Assembly: GCA_025201845.1 (NCBI GenBank)
Contig: MU603946.1
Span: 150,934-214,933, forward strand
Direction of reading: 5' to 3'
DNA: 64,000 bases
Source of the DNA: Martensiomyces pterosporus
Lineage: Eukaryota > Kickxellomycota > Kickxellomycetes > Kickxellales > Kickxellaceae
Translations under genes and position numbers: made by a program
The notes under the pieces: model-generated
Told to the model about the DNA's origin: nothing
Seen by the model: the letters and a program-made list of their open reading frames with translations, nothing else
The model's database searches: none
Part shown: positions 42,893 to 53,343 of the stretch, piece by piece
How the letters are laid out: every line of letters starts with the position of its first letter
Position numbering within the stretch: the first letter of the stretch is position 1

Positions 42893-45800
42893 TTAGTTGC
42901 TGTTTCCACCACGCTTCTTGTTGCCACCCTTCTTCTTGCCGCTGCCCTTCTTCGCCGCACCACTAGCAGCGACATTGGTATCAGCCTTGACATTGGCATC
43001 AGCCTCGGCATCGGCATCGACATCGGCATCAGCCCCGACATCGACATCGGCATCGGCATCGGCACCAGTGGTGTTGTCACTTTCGGCTGGTGCTGGTGCT
43101 GCAGGGACATGTGTTGATTGGGCGTCAGCAAACTCCTCCTCATGGTCTTCGTTGCTAGCATCCGAAACTCTGCGCTCAGCCTCCTTTGGAGCAGCAGGCT
43201 CCTTATCTTTTCTTGTGGCCTCTGGCTTGGCGTCAGAACCCAGCTCCACGTCCTGGGCCTTCCCCTCGTCGGTATCTGCACTCGCTGGCTTTGGCGATAG
43301 AAACGCCGACTCCCCAAAGTCCACAAGGTCCGATTCAGACAGATCCTTGGCAAACGCCTTCGGGACATCCACAGCCTCCTCCGACTCCTCCTTCGGAGCT
43401 TCCTCAGCCCCAGACGACAAAGGCGCCCCCTTGTCTCTGCCCATCACCTCTTTCTTTCCCTCCTTTGTTCCAGTATTGGTCACAGCCTTTGTTGCCGCCG
43501 CCACAATAGCCTCAGGAGTAGCTTCCCTAACCGAGCCACCCCCAGACTCCAGACTGGCGCTCGTGTCCGCCTTTGGAAGAGGCGATGGTCTGGGAGGAAC
43601 TCTGGGCGGGATCTTTGGTGGCACAGGCGGAGCCAGCTTTCCAGGCGATTCAGTCGATGCACGCGGGGGCAGTGGTGGCGGGGGCACCGGAGCAGAGAAG
43701 GACTCGTCGACCACTGCTTCCTGCAAGAACTCCTGGACCGGCATATGACTGATGTGGGCCAAATTGGCTGTGCGATTCATATGATCGACGACATCCAGCA
43801 GCTCCATTGCCTTGTCGTCCGTCGACTCCATCTTGGGCTTGCCCAGGATGCTTTCCAGCTCGCTGACAAACACAGTGTCAAAGAACTGGATGAATATCTG
43901 AACAACCGACCCAACAGTCGACGCATGGGGGCCGGCACTGCACATGGCCACGTCAGCTACGGGGTTGGATGACCGAGCGAGATTGGGTGCCCAGACGACA
44001 GCCAAATTATAGGGCGTCATCTTGTTGACTGCCGTGTTACGCGCAACCACGTTGAGCAGCGCACAGGTGAAGCACAGCAGCTGCCGGTACTCGATGGTGA
44101 GCGACGGCAGGATGACTTCCTCCACGTATCTTGCTCTGACCACATCCATCTGCTTGGCCACCTCTGCATCTATCTCCACGCCATCGTCCTCACCGCCGGT
44201 GATGATCTTCCTCGTTTCATCGGGAACAGGCTGCACGGATGGCAGCGCGAGCACTGTGTCGTAGCTTGCACCGCCAAATACAGGTGAGGGCAGTTCACGG
44301 AAAAACAGTTTCAGCAGGACTGCTGCCGCATGCACACCCGACAGCGTCAAATCGACGCCCAGGTCGCGGTTGTACCCCTCCTTTGCCGATCGCAAGGCGG
44401 TGGATGGCGGCGAGCGTCTGAAAAGGCCTTCGGTGGCTAGGCCGTTGTACCGGATAAACGAGATGCATTCACGCACAGGGCGCGGGAGAATCCCTGTGCC
44501 GTCATGCATAAGAACGTCCAGTGGCACCCCAAACACCTGGGTCGCAGTAGTCTGGTGCATTTGAGGCGGCAGAGTGATGGCCTGCTCGACAGTCATGTTG
44601 TAGCTATTGCAGCGAAGAAGACCCATGCACAGATTGCGAGGGTGGGAGTTCAAGCACAAAAATAAATAAACAAGTAGAAAGGCACATCCAGTCACACGCA
44701 AAAAGACGGCGGTGGTTGCTGTTGGTGTTAGCACGAAAGAAAAAGAAAAAGGAGCACCAAAGCAGCGAGCAGACGACGTCGCTTGTTTGACCCTTCCGCC
44801 CAGCAAAGCGGGGGAAGCATGACAGCGCTAATTGACAGCTGGCATGGGTCATACATTTGTTCCCTTGATACGTCACACGCGCAATAAAGCACAGAGTAAC
44901 AGCATGCATGACACATGTCCAAATAGACAGCAGATGGGTGCCCAGTCAACTTACTCGTAAACAGGCTGTGGAATGCTGATCTGGCTGAGCGGAACCAGGT
45001 TTGCCAAGTGCGACAGCGTGTCAACCCAGGTCACCTTTGCAAAGAACTTTGGGCTATTTGTTATCCGTTCGCCGCGCAGTTTCGACAGTCCCCGTGTCCG
45101 ATGCGATGGCGTTGATCCGTTTTTGCCATTGTCATCGCCATTTTCGAGAATCAGTTGGCGTTGCTTTTTGCCAGTTGACCGGCGAAGAAACCGCAAGTCG
45201 ACATCCAGCGAGTGCCGTTTTGTAGAGGGTGGTGGCGACGCACGATGAGTCGATAGCCATTGCCGGTAATTGTCGGATGTATTGTCCAGTGAAAGCGACC
45301 CACGCCCGATGCGTTGCAGAAAGCCAGGAATGACCGCCATCGGTAAGTGTATAATAGATGCACAAGGAAGGGGAGGAACGAGAAGTACAAGAGAATAAGT
45401 ATAATATGAATACAGATAGAAGGAAGCAGAGTGTAATAAAAAAGGACGAAGCCCTTTTGCTGCAAAGCTGAACTAGCAAGTGGCTCTACTGCTTCTTTGG
45501 AGGGAGCTGATACTGGCTGAGTGGCCGGTAGAGTGGAATCGCGCGTGAGATGTGGCCACAGGCTGCTTTTTTTTACACCTGTCAGCTAGCCAAAATGTGT
45601 GTATGTGTGGGGGGAGTAGTGTAGTCCTGGGAAAAGAAACCTGGCAAAAAGCAGAAATGATAGTAGTACGCCTCCAGCGAGATGGCGTATGCTGGTGCGA
45701 GTATTGTGGGGCGGGCAGATAGAGTGCAGGAGTAGGGAGAAAGCCGAAGAGGGAGAAGGGAAGGGCCGTAGAGAAGAGGGTGCAAAGAGGCGAGTTTGAG

Positions 45801-46898
45801 CTCATCTCAACACAGAGGCACAAGTGCCATCTCCTACATGCCACAAAGAGCAGGAGGAGGAGGAGGAGGAGCGGAGCAAGGAAAAGGGTGAGGGGTTTCA
45901 TGCCAGCACAGCAGCGACTACAACAATCGCAGGCTGTATGGAGCCGGAGAGTGCAAGCGACGGGATGGAACCAAAATGAAAATAGCATAGCATAGCACAT
46001 CCAAGGCAATGTGCTTGTTGTTTGTGTCTTTGGCCGCGGGCAATGCATACGGCTTAGCAAGCCACCTTGTTTCGGAAAATGCGCTTTGTACACATGAAAT
46101 GGAAAGACGCGGTCTAGAGCCTCTGCCTGATCTGCAGGCTGCTTTTGTGAGCTCCTGGCTGATCACGGGCCATAGCGCATATGGGCCAGCCGTTTGATGT
46201 ATGGAGATGCAAGCAGCTAGCAGCAAGCAGCAGCAAGCAAGAGCAGCATGGCCCCCCTTATCCCACGCATTCTCGTTCCCTCCCTCCCCCCACAGCATGG
46301 GGCTGGTGTATCGCGGACACGCGGCGAATTTACACAACCACAGCACACAGCACACAGCACATATAATGAGTCAAAGGACAGCTACGTACCTGACGATCTT
46401 GCCAAAGATCTGGAAGATCAGCTTCGACCACATCGACGGGTGCACGACGTACATGCTCTTGACGTTCTTCCGATACTTCCTATCCAATCTCTTGTACGCC
46501 TTTGAGAGCCAGTTCCATCCGGGGTTATACTTGGCTCCGCTGGTGAACAGGACAACCGTATAGTCGTTTTCGACAAACTCATCCAGGCGGAAGATGATCA
46601 GATTCAACAAGCGGTCGTAGTCCACAACCTTGGGGTTGGGCAGGTTGCAGGCGCAAAATACAACCATGGGCTTGCTCTCGAAATCTACTCCTGCTTGAAA
46701 GATCACATGCGCATTGACGTAGTTGAGCAACTCGCCGCCGTCGTTCCCCTGCATGACAGCGGCCTTGAAATCCTCGTAGCTCAGCCGGCCTTCCACGCTA
46801 GCCAGGGTCTCTCCACCAAGGCTCTGTGCTGACCCGCTGTAGGTTGATGCACGCCGCTCGATGACTTGCCTCTTCCACAGCTGATACTGCTCTTCCAT
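42893..46898 (-). CDS. BCH (Sec14-like) - RhoGAP protein, three exons
   Basis: Splicing 46898-46390, 45053-44955 and 44603-42893 gives 772 residues. Donors are GTACGT and GTAAGT; both acceptors are TAG. The joins rebuild family motifs: GKIV-SPKFFAKVTW inside the BCH/Sec14 fold and QPVY-DYN at its end. The BCH domain covers about 1-205 (FTSGAKYNPGWNW, MYVVHPSMW). The RhoGAP domain covers about 215-420, with the arginine finger in ATEGLFRRSP and the KMTPYNLAVVWAPNL block. This is the p50RhoGAP/ARHGAP1 layout, stimulating GTP hydrolysis on Cdc42/Rho. The C-terminal 350 residues are Pro-rich (PPxPPR repeats) and then acidic with an Ala-Asp repeat and a Lys/Gly tail. Intron 1 is 1336 nt, unusually long here. 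The gene is divergent from SART1 with 459 bp between. Confidence 0.85.
42969..43066 (-). repeat. coding GCATCG-type hexanucleotide repeats (Ala-Asp array)
   Basis: Degenerate hexanucleotide units (GGCATC, GACATC on plus) encode alternating Ala/Val-Asp residues near the C terminus of the RhoGAP protein. Length is likely variable. Confidence 0.8.
45054..45340 (-). other. possible alternative first exon inside RhoGAP intron 1
   Basis: From an ATG at 45340 an open frame of coding-like codons runs without interruption into exon 2 in the same frame (ends ERITN-SPKFF). It is preceded by about 110 nt of C/T-rich sequence like the leaders of other genes here. Use of this start would yield a protein with 96 new residues, the last BCH strand and the RhoGAP domain. 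No similarity was recognised in the new part, so this is inference. Confidence 0.35.
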
Positions 46899-47357
46899 AT
46901 CGGGCTTCTCTTTTTTGGTTCGATAGAAGAATAGCAAACAAGAGTATATCGGCGCAGCCTGAAATTTGCACTCGCAATAATAGTAACTTTTTTTGCTAAT
47001 CAGCAACGGTAAATTTGCTCTTTTGTGACAATAGGTGTGCGTATGTGAAAAAAAAATGCAGGAACGGAGAAGGCGGACAAGGTGGAAAAACAGAAAGTAT
47101 CCCAATGTCCTTTATGCCCAGACAGCGCATGCGGCGATTCAATGCTCCCAATATGAGGAGAACGCTTAACTCCCGCCCCCTAATCCCCTCGCATAAGGCT
47201 CGCGATGACGAGCCACAAGGGCAGCGAGCCAAAGCGAGCCGCAGCGCCAAGCCCCGCTAATATTTTTTTGCGCATGTGCCAGCCTAGGGAAGGCATGTGC
47301 TCCTCTCGTCTTGTAGCCTCATTTATTCGCATTTAGCTTCTACAATACTAATACAGG
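46899..47357. promoter_or_regulatory. divergent promoter, BCH-RhoGAP / SART1
   Basis: This 459-bp region lies between two divergent ATGs. It contains an A9 run near 47050 and a GC-rich block with repeated GCGAGCC/AGCGAGCC near 47208-47245. No gene was supported. Confidence 0.5.
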
Positions 47358-49550
47358 ATGTCTGACGAAATATCGCTTTCGATTGAGGAGACAAACAAGC
47401 TGCGCATTTCCCTCGGCCTGGCTCCCCTTGAGGTCCAGACCAAGGAGTCGGCACAAAGCGACCAGGCACGCATAAACTATGAACAGCAAGAAGCGGAAAG
47501 GGCGGAGGAGCGGAAAGCCGCGGAGCTGCGCGAGCGTGTAGAGAAATCCAAAGCCGCCCGCGACCAGCAACGAAAGCTCAAACAGACACGGACCCTGGGC
47601 CAAGCCTTTGATGACGAAGACGAAGACGAATCTATTGATGCATTAAGGTGGATAGAGCGGAGTAGGCGGCGACAAAGAGAGGCAGCACCCAAGCAGACAA
47701 AAAACAGAGCACTTGGGAAGCGCCAAGAAGACGGAGTTGTTGCTGCAACGTATTCAGCGAATGACTTGGCTGGGCTGAAGGTCGCCCACGGCGTTGCTGA
47801 TATCTCTGCAGGCGAAGAGCAGGTCCTGACCCTTCAGGACAGGACTATCGACGAATTGGAGGAGGACGGCGTCGAGCTGCAGAGCACGCTGTTGGCGGAT
47901 GCCGAGCGAGCGAAAAAGAATGCAGAGAACAGGAAGCACTTGCAGCCCTATGCGCTAGACGCCCCTGGTGACATCATTACCGGGGATAGCAATCACCAGC
48001 GCCATGCGCTGACTATCAATGAGGGCGGCATTATCGATGACGAGACTCCTGAGGAGCGCGAGCAGCAGGAGATCAAGAAACGACTTGGTCAGAGCGCTAT
48101 ACCGCTAGAGATGCAGCAGCCACAGGCTATCAGCGATTTCTATACCGAGGAAGAGGCATCGTCGATGTTCCGCAAGCCCAAAAAGGCTAGAAAGGACGGG
48201 AAGGAGAAGAAACATGGAAAAAGATCAAGGCGGAATGGAAAGAGGTCAACCAACAACGACTTGCTGGATGACACAGAGCTTGGTAGCTCGACACCTGGCG
48301 GTGAGGCTATGGATGTCGACCGTGTCAATTCTATCCTCGCCCGCCAGACGCAGATCGACGACTCCAACTTCATCGACGATGATGCTGATCTCCAGAGGGC
48401 TATTGCCAGTGTACGGCGCATCGAGTCTATGAAGAAGGATAAGGCTGGCGCGATGGCCGCTGTAGTTCCTACTGCCGAGGATGTCGCTAAGCAAGTCCGC
48501 GACGATGCCAAGTCGCGAATGGACACCATGGATGGCGAGCATGGTGGTAGCAGCAACACCGAGTCTGGCTTGGTGCTATCTAGCACCATCGAGTTTGTGC
48601 AGAGCCTCGCTGCAGCAGTTAGCAAGCCCCCAGTAGCACCACTCCACAGGCAGCAAGAAAAAGAACAAGCAGTGGCACCAGCAACAGAGCAAGATGACGG
48701 AGAGGCGCACATTGTAAGAGGTCGTCAAGTGGCTACTGAGGCAGATGATGCTGTTCCTACCCCTGCTGCTGCTCACAAGGGGCGTTTGCTCGCTGCGTCA
48801 ACAAGCAAGGCAGGCGCAAAGCACACCTCGGCAAGTGCCAACGCGGAGAATGAGGAGGATGCTGCAGTCGATCCTGCCGGCATCCTCCATGAAGAACAGG
48901 AGCCCTCGATTGGCTCTAGCCTCTTTGCTACATTGAGCTTCCTGAAGCAGAGAAACATGATTGATAAGCTCAGCGACGAGCAGAAGGAAAAGGAGCGCGT
49001 GCAGCGCAGCCGCGACGAGTGGATCGCTGAGCAGCGGCGCAAGGACGCAGAACTCCAGATCGAGCGCCAGCGCATCAAGCAGATGGGTCGCCAGCCTCAA
49101 GACAAGAAGAGCAGCTCAAGTGGCCGCCGTGGCAAGCCTGATGCCATGACACAGCGCGAACTGGAGGAGGAGCGCGCGCGCGAGCAGGAGCTGCTGGACC
49201 GCAAGTGGGCGCGTGAGTACGAGCAGCGGATGAAGGACTACAAGCCGGAAGTCAAGCTTGAGTACGTTGACGACACAGGCAGACAACTGACGACGAAGGA
49301 GGCGTACAAGCAGCTTTCGCACGTGTTCCATGGCAACTACAGCGGCAAAAACAAGATTGACAAGGTGATGCAGAAGCGTGAACGTGAGCGCAAGCAGATG
49401 TCGCTCACATCGTCCAACGCCACGCACCAGTATGGCGAGGTGCTGGAGAGTGCGCATAAGAAGCTAGGCATTGCTGGAATCGTCCTGTCGACTGGCAACA
49501 GGACTGGGCTGAGCAAAGACATTGTCAAGAAAAACAGCAGCCAGCCATAA
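47358..49550 (+). CDS. SART1: SART1/Snu66, U4/U6.U5 tri-snRNP protein
   Basis: This 730-residue protein belongs to the SART-1 family. It is a tri-snRNP component needed to form the pre-catalytic spliceosome. Residues 8-25 (SIEETNKLRISLGLAPL) form a clear Hub1-interaction (HIND) element, with the TN-x-L-R-x-x-L-G-L-x-P-L core. Highly charged helices follow, then ALRWIERSRRRQ, LQDRTIDELEEDG and FYTEEEASSMFRKPKK. C-terminal family blocks include EPSIGSSLFATLSFLKQRNM and QLTTKEAYKQLSHVFHGNYSGKNK, near residues 520 and 635. The middle is a low-complexity Ala/Ser/Thr linker. ATG 47358 begins MSDEISLS immediately before HIND. The Prp38 gene follows 127 nt downstream on the same strand. Confidence 0.93.
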   Translation: MSDEISLSIEETNKLRISLGLAPLEVQTKESAQSDQARINYEQQEAERAEERKAAELRERVEKSKAARDQQRKLKQTRTLGQAFDDEDEDESIDALRWIERSRRRQREAAPKQTKNRALGKRQEDGVVAATYSANDLAGLKVAHGVADISAGEEQVLTLQDRTIDELEEDGVELQSTLLADAERAKKNAENRKHLQPYALDAPGDIITGDSNHQRHALTINEGGIIDDETPEEREQQEIKKRLGQSAIPLEMQQPQAISDFYTEEEASSMFRKPKKARKDGKEKKHGKRSRRNGKRSTNNDLLDDTELGSSTPGGEAMDVDRVNSILARQTQIDDSNFIDDDADLQRAIASVRRIESMKKDKAGAMAAVVPTAEDVAKQVRDDAKSRMDTMDGEHGGSSNTESGLVLSSTIEFVQSLAAAVSKPPVAPLHRQQEKEQAVAPATEQDDGEAHIVRGRQVATEADDAVPTPAAAHKGRLLAASTSKAGAKHTSASANAENEEDAAVDPAGILHEEQEPSIGSSLFATLSFLKQRNMIDKLSDEQKEKERVQRSRDEWIAEQRRKDAELQIERQRIKQMGRQPQDKKSSSSGRRGKPDAMTQRELEEERAREQELLDRKWAREYEQRMKDYKPEVKLEYVDDTGRQLTTKEAYKQLSHVFHGNYSGKNKIDKVMQKRERERKQMSLTSSNATHQYGEVLESAHKKLGIAGIVLSTGNRTGLSKDIVKKNSSQP

Positions 49551-49677
49551 CTTTCCATGTTTGCTTGATGCTTGCATCAGCTCAGAAATTGATTTTATTC
49601 TACCTGGCTTGGAAAGAACCAGCTCTCGCGCTTCTCTCACCTTTCTTTGCTGCATTTGTTGTTTTTGAGAAATAATA

Positions 49678-50256
49678 ATGGCAAACAGGACAGTTAGCAC
49701 GGCTGTGTCCGTTCACGGCACCAATCCACAGTACCTGGTGGACAAGATTATACGGCACCGCATCTATGACTCGCTCTACTGGAAAGAACACTGCTTTGGT
49801 CTCACAGTCACTGGCGTGATGGGAAAAGCAGCCGATATCTCGAGCATTGGCGGGTGCTACGGCGCCAACGACAAGCCAACAGAGTTTCTATGTCTGGCTT
49901 TGAAGCTACTCCAGCTGCAGCCCGATCGAGCGATCGTGGACGAGCTGATCAACCAGGAGGACTTTAAATACTTACGGGCACTTGCTGTGTTCTACCTGCG
50001 GCTGACAGAGTCGTCGATAGAGATATATCGTGCGCTCGAACCACTGTACAAGGACTACCGCAAGCTGCGGCGACGAATGTCGGACGGTTCATACGATCTG
50101 ACACACATGGATGATTTTGCTGACAGCCTGCTGCACGAATCGTGGGTATGCAACATCACGCTTCCAAGGCTCTCCAAGCGCATCGCACTGGAAGACGTAG
50201 GCGAGCTATCCCCGCGAATTAGCCCCTTGGATGAGGACAGCGACACTGACGAGTAG
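49678..50256 (+). CDS. PRP38: pre-mRNA-splicing factor Prp38
   Basis: This 192-residue protein is the Prp38 core: NPQYLVDKIIRHRIYDSLYWKE, FGLTVTGVMGKAADI, IGGCYGANDKPTEFLCLALKLLQ and FKYLRALAVFYLRLT are all family signatures. Prp38 enters with the tri-snRNP/B complex and is needed for its activation. This protein ends soon after the core with an acidic SPLDEDSDTDE tail; the long Arg/Ser tail of animal PRP38A is absent, as in budding yeast. ATG 49678 is in AATAATAATGG context. An AATAAA signal lies at about 50263. Confidence 0.95.
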   Translation: MANRTVSTAVSVHGTNPQYLVDKIIRHRIYDSLYWKEHCFGLTVTGVMGKAADISSIGGCYGANDKPTEFLCLALKLLQLQPDRAIVDELINQEDFKYLRALAVFYLRLTESSIEIYRALEPLYKDYRKLRRRMSDGSYDLTHMDDFADSLLHESWVCNITLPRLSKRIALEDVGELSPRISPLDEDSDTDE

Positions 50257-50356
50257 AGAGTATCAATAAATCCCAGTTGGTGCAGTGCGCAACCCACAAG
50301 GGCAGTGTGGAAGGCAAAAAGCAAGAAAAAAAACAACACCGCTGGGAGGGTTGAGC

Positions 50357-50363
50357 AAAAAAA
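50357..50363 (-). terminator. Pol III terminator of tRNA-Ser
   Basis: A run of seven T on the minus strand begins four nucleotides after the tRNA 3' end. Confidence 0.85.
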
Positions 50364-50366
50364 TGA

Positions 50367-50476
50367 CGTCAGCAGCAGGATTTGAACCTGCGCGGGCAGT
50401 GCCCACAGGATTGCTCACAGCACTTAGTTAGTGCTTGCGTTCAAGTCCGGCGCCTTAACCACTCGGCCATACTGAC
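50367..50476 (-). tRNA. tRNA-Ser(UGA) with 28-nt intron
   Basis: The mature tRNA has 82 nt: a 7-bp acceptor stem (GTCAGTA with TGCTGAC, one G-U), discriminator G73, A box TGGCCGAGTGG and B box GGTTCAAATCC. A long type II variable arm (GGGC-ACT-GCCC) marks Ser or Leu; G73 and the anticodon TGA (50441-50443) mark Ser. The intron is 50439-50412, one nucleotide after the anticodon, and folds as GCACT-AACTA-AGTGC. Pair 28-42 in the anticodon stem is a C-U mismatch; the other four pairs hold. Confidence 0.92.
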
Positions 50477-50610
50477 CAGTTCTCTGAGCCGATTCGCTCC
50501 TCTGTTTTTCGGAGTTTAAATCAAAGTAGCCTGTTGTGTCAACTGTGCTATTAATAGCAACAAATATTTACTCTATACTGAAGACAGTGGCTGAAAAGCA
50601 GTAGCATGGT

Positions 50611-53343
50611 TTAGTCAAACTGCTTGGTGTATGGAGGTTGCTTCTTGAGTCTGTGAAGGCAAACAAACACGCGTATGAGCCCGCCAATTGCAATGATCAG
50701 CCACGCCGACATCAGAGCAACCATCAGAGGGATGTGCTTCTTCAGCTTCTTGACATAGCTATCGCACAGCTCACCAATTATACCACCAGTGTATCCGTGG
50801 TACTTCTTTGCGTCCTGCACTTCCTCTCTAGACCACTCGACTGTTGGTGTAGGCTTCTCTGACTTTGACTTTGACTTGGTCTTTGTCGAAAAGGCCGATG
50901 ATTCGGGTTCACCTCCGCTGGCAGCAGTGGTGGAGGTGGCAGCAGTAGGAGACGGCGACGACGACGGCGGCAGTGTCTCAGTGGCTGATGATGATGCTTT
51001 GGTCTCTGGGCTCTCGGTATTGAGGGTTGCTACTGACTTGGAGCTTGCAGCAGCCTCGTCGCGCTTGTTTAAGACACTGCTGCTGCTGTCGCTGCTCAGC
51101 GACGATTCGGATACAGCAGATGTAGGCGACGGCAGCTCTGACGACCCACTGCTCTTTGCTGCCTTCTCGCTGCTTTTAGCAGCCTTCTTGCTGCTTTTAG
51201 ACGCTTTCTCTGAGCTCTCCTCCTCTACCTCGTCCAGCTCCTCTTCTTCCTTCTCTTCTTTCTTCTCCTCCTTCTGCTTCTTCTTGAGGTCCTTCTTCGG
51301 CGGAAAATCCTTCGGATTCAGGTGCTCGGCATTTGGGATGTACTTTCCAACAGCCAGCTTCTTCAGGGCATTGGCGGTCATGTTGACCGGCTTCAGCGCC
51401 TCCTTGGCTGGATCCGTCAGGATATCGTTGCCCACTCGCGGGATACTGACGCCGCCCATGTGGTTGTCGACGAATGTGAGCACCTTCTGTATTGTGCGGA
51501 TATTCTTGGTCACCGTGCAGTTCACAAGGCCCTCGACGGGCTCATCTAGCGGCGTGTTCTTAAAGATCTTGCGGATGATATCGATGTACCCGGCAACCAC
51601 GGTATCCAGCGTCTGGTTCAGATCCTTGGTGCCGCTATCGACTGGCGAGAACAGGGTGTGGTTCAGCCCCTCTTCGACATCAGCGATGCCGTGGTTGATT
51701 TTCTCTGCTAGAATGACCGAGTCGTTGTGTACCTTGCCCAGGATCTTGCCGCCCAAGTAGTCGTACTGGAACTTGTTGATATCCTCAGCCAGCCGGGGCA
51801 CGTACTTGCCACGCAGCCCGTTGATTGCGTGGATCTGGGCGCCAATGCAGAGGAGTCCCAAAAATCCGGCGGCGAAGCAGGCCAAGGAGGGAGGGTGCCA
51901 GATGTAGTGGAAGTACCACCGCCATATGCTCACTCGGTCAGAGCCACCAAACCTCGAATTCACATACCGAGTGACCATATTAAGCACCGAGTTCCCAGGA
52001 AGCATGAACAAATCCATTTCAGCACGCGTTGCAGGCTGCGACAGGCGCTGCAACGAGTCGCGGAACGGCATATAGTCCACCAGGTCTTGGCGGAACTGAG
52101 CCAGCCGCCGTCTGAACCCCATATGCTGGCGCACAACAAGCATCATTTGCGAGATGGTCAAAGCAAGCGCCACAGCTATCAGTACGCCGGCCGCGATGTA
52201 CATGATTGTGGCCACAGCGTGCGCAAGTCCGTTGATGGTGTCCTTGCCCAAGGAGCCATCGCACATCTCGATGCTGATCTTCTTTGGGAAGTCCACCTTC
52301 CCGGTGATGTTGATGTGGGCATTGGAAAACGAGTCGGTGATGGCCGATTTGAGCTTGCCGAAGGGCTTGTCGAGGATGCTAGTCAAGTTGCCAAAGATCT
52401 CGTCCTCCGAGGGAATCTTGCTGGAGAGGTCCTTGATGCTGTTGACCCAGCTGTCGGGAATGCTGATCGTAAGGTTCTTTGAGGCAATCTCGTTGGCAAG
52501 GTCTACATGCGGCGTATCCTTGCCTGTCAAGGAACCAAGTATGCCGCCAAGAGTGTTGGCAGCCGAATCCGCGATGTTAGCCAGCCCAACACCTGCCTTT
52601 TGCAAGCTGCCAAGCAATGTATTCACTGTCTTGTTCGCCAAGTCGGTCAGAATTTTGCCGGCGTCGGCGACAATACTAAGTGCCGCGTGGATAAGCACCT
52701 CGGCAATACACAGTGTGGTGCCAAAGTACATCTTGATGACCCAGACAATCAGGTCCTCCAGCGCCGACAGTAGGCTGGTGAGTGAGCGGCCAGTTATGTC
52801 AATGATGCTCTGCGTGGCCTTCTGTGTGCCTGACACAGTGGCCACTGCCAGGGTGCGCGGGAGGTTGACTACGGTATCGGTTGCGGACTGCACGTTCATG
52901 CAGCCATCGTGAATTCGCTGGATGGCGCTGTTGGCTTTCTCGTGGGCCTCCAAAGCGTTGAAGATGAACATGACGGCGGTCAGAAAAAGGAGCACTACAG
53001 TGTGCGTTGCCCAGGCGCGTGAGAGCTTGGCTCTAAGTCCAATGTATGGCGATATGGTGGACAGTGCCGGCAGAGTATTGGCAGCAGCGACTTGCACAGG
53101 CAGTGGCGGCATTGCATCTTGTGGCTGTGGCTGATACGATGGAACAAGAGGCGGCGGCAGGGACTGCGTGTTTTTCTCGCTGAAAGGGTTGGAGTTCTTT
53201 TCGCTAAGCGGGCTGGCGTCCTTCTCTGCAGCGAGACCACTCTCCTCCCAGCAAATTAACTCCAGACTACTTTTCCTCGCACGAACAGCGTTGAGGTCGT
53301 TTCCACCTCCATTGGGATACCGGCTATTATATGGATTGTCCAT
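50611..53343 (-). CDS. PRM1: plasma membrane fusion protein Prm1
   Basis: This 910-residue protein fits Prm1, which helps plasma-membrane merger during mating or hyphal fusion. Hydrophobic helices lie at about 114-132 (HTVVLLFLTAVMFIFNAL), 198-222, 373-398, 480-500 and 873-899. Between them are two extracytoplasmic loops rich in heptad-like and N-glycosylation sites (NLTIS, NMTAN, NHTLF, NQTL). A conserved Cys follows the first helix (DGCMNVQSATD). A Lys/Glu-rich run (near residues 690-715) and a Ser-rich stretch sit in the loop before the last helix; this is unlike the shorter yeast protein (about 660 residues). The N-terminal 100 residues are Pro-rich cytosol. A single frame, no introns. 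Confidence 0.85.
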   Translation of the reverse strand: MDNPYNSRYPNGGGNDLNAVRARKSSLELICWEESGLAAEKDASPLSEKNSNPFSEKNTQSLPPPLVPSYQPQPQDAMPPLPVQVAAANTLPALSTISPYIGLRAKLSRAWATHTVVLLFLTAVMFIFNALEAHEKANSAIQRIHDGCMNVQSATDTVVNLPRTLAVATVSGTQKATQSIIDITGRSLTSLLSALEDLIVWVIKMYFGTTLCIAEVLIHAALSIVADAGKILTDLANKTVNTLLGSLQKAGVGLANIADSAANTLGGILGSLTGKDTPHVDLANEIASKNLTISIPDSWVNSIKDLSSKIPSEDEIFGNLTSILDKPFGKLKSAITDSFSNAHINITGKVDFPKKISIEMCDGSLGKDTINGLAHAVATIMYIAAGVLIAVALALTISQMMLVVRQHMGFRRRLAQFRQDLVDYMPFRDSLQRLSQPATRAEMDLFMLPGNSVLNMVTRYVNSRFGGSDRVSIWRWYFHYIWHPPSLACFAAGFLGLLCIGAQIHAINGLRGKYVPRLAEDINKFQYDYLGGKILGKVHNDSVILAEKINHGIADVEEGLNHTLFSPVDSGTKDLNQTLDTVVAGYIDIIRKIFKNTPLDEPVEGLVNCTVTKNIRTIQKVLTFVDNHMGGVSIPRVGNDILTDPAKEALKPVNMTANALKKLAVGKYIPNAEHLNPKDFPPKKDLKKKQKEEKKEEKEEEELDEVEEESSEKASKSSKKAAKSSEKAAKSSGSSELPSPTSAVSESSLSSDSSSSVLNKRDEAAASSKSVATLNTESPETKASSSATETLPPSSSPSPTAATSTTAASGGEPESSAFSTKTKSKSKSEKPTPTVEWSREEVQDAKKYHGYTGGIIGELCDSYVKKLKKHIPLMVALMSAWLIIAIGGLIRVFVCLHRLKKQPPYTKQFD

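Noticed and set aside
45473..46093. Nested gene of 206 codons in the RhoGAP intron
   Set aside because: Translation is Leu/Cys/Ser-rich noise; the region includes simple repeats and no coding bias.
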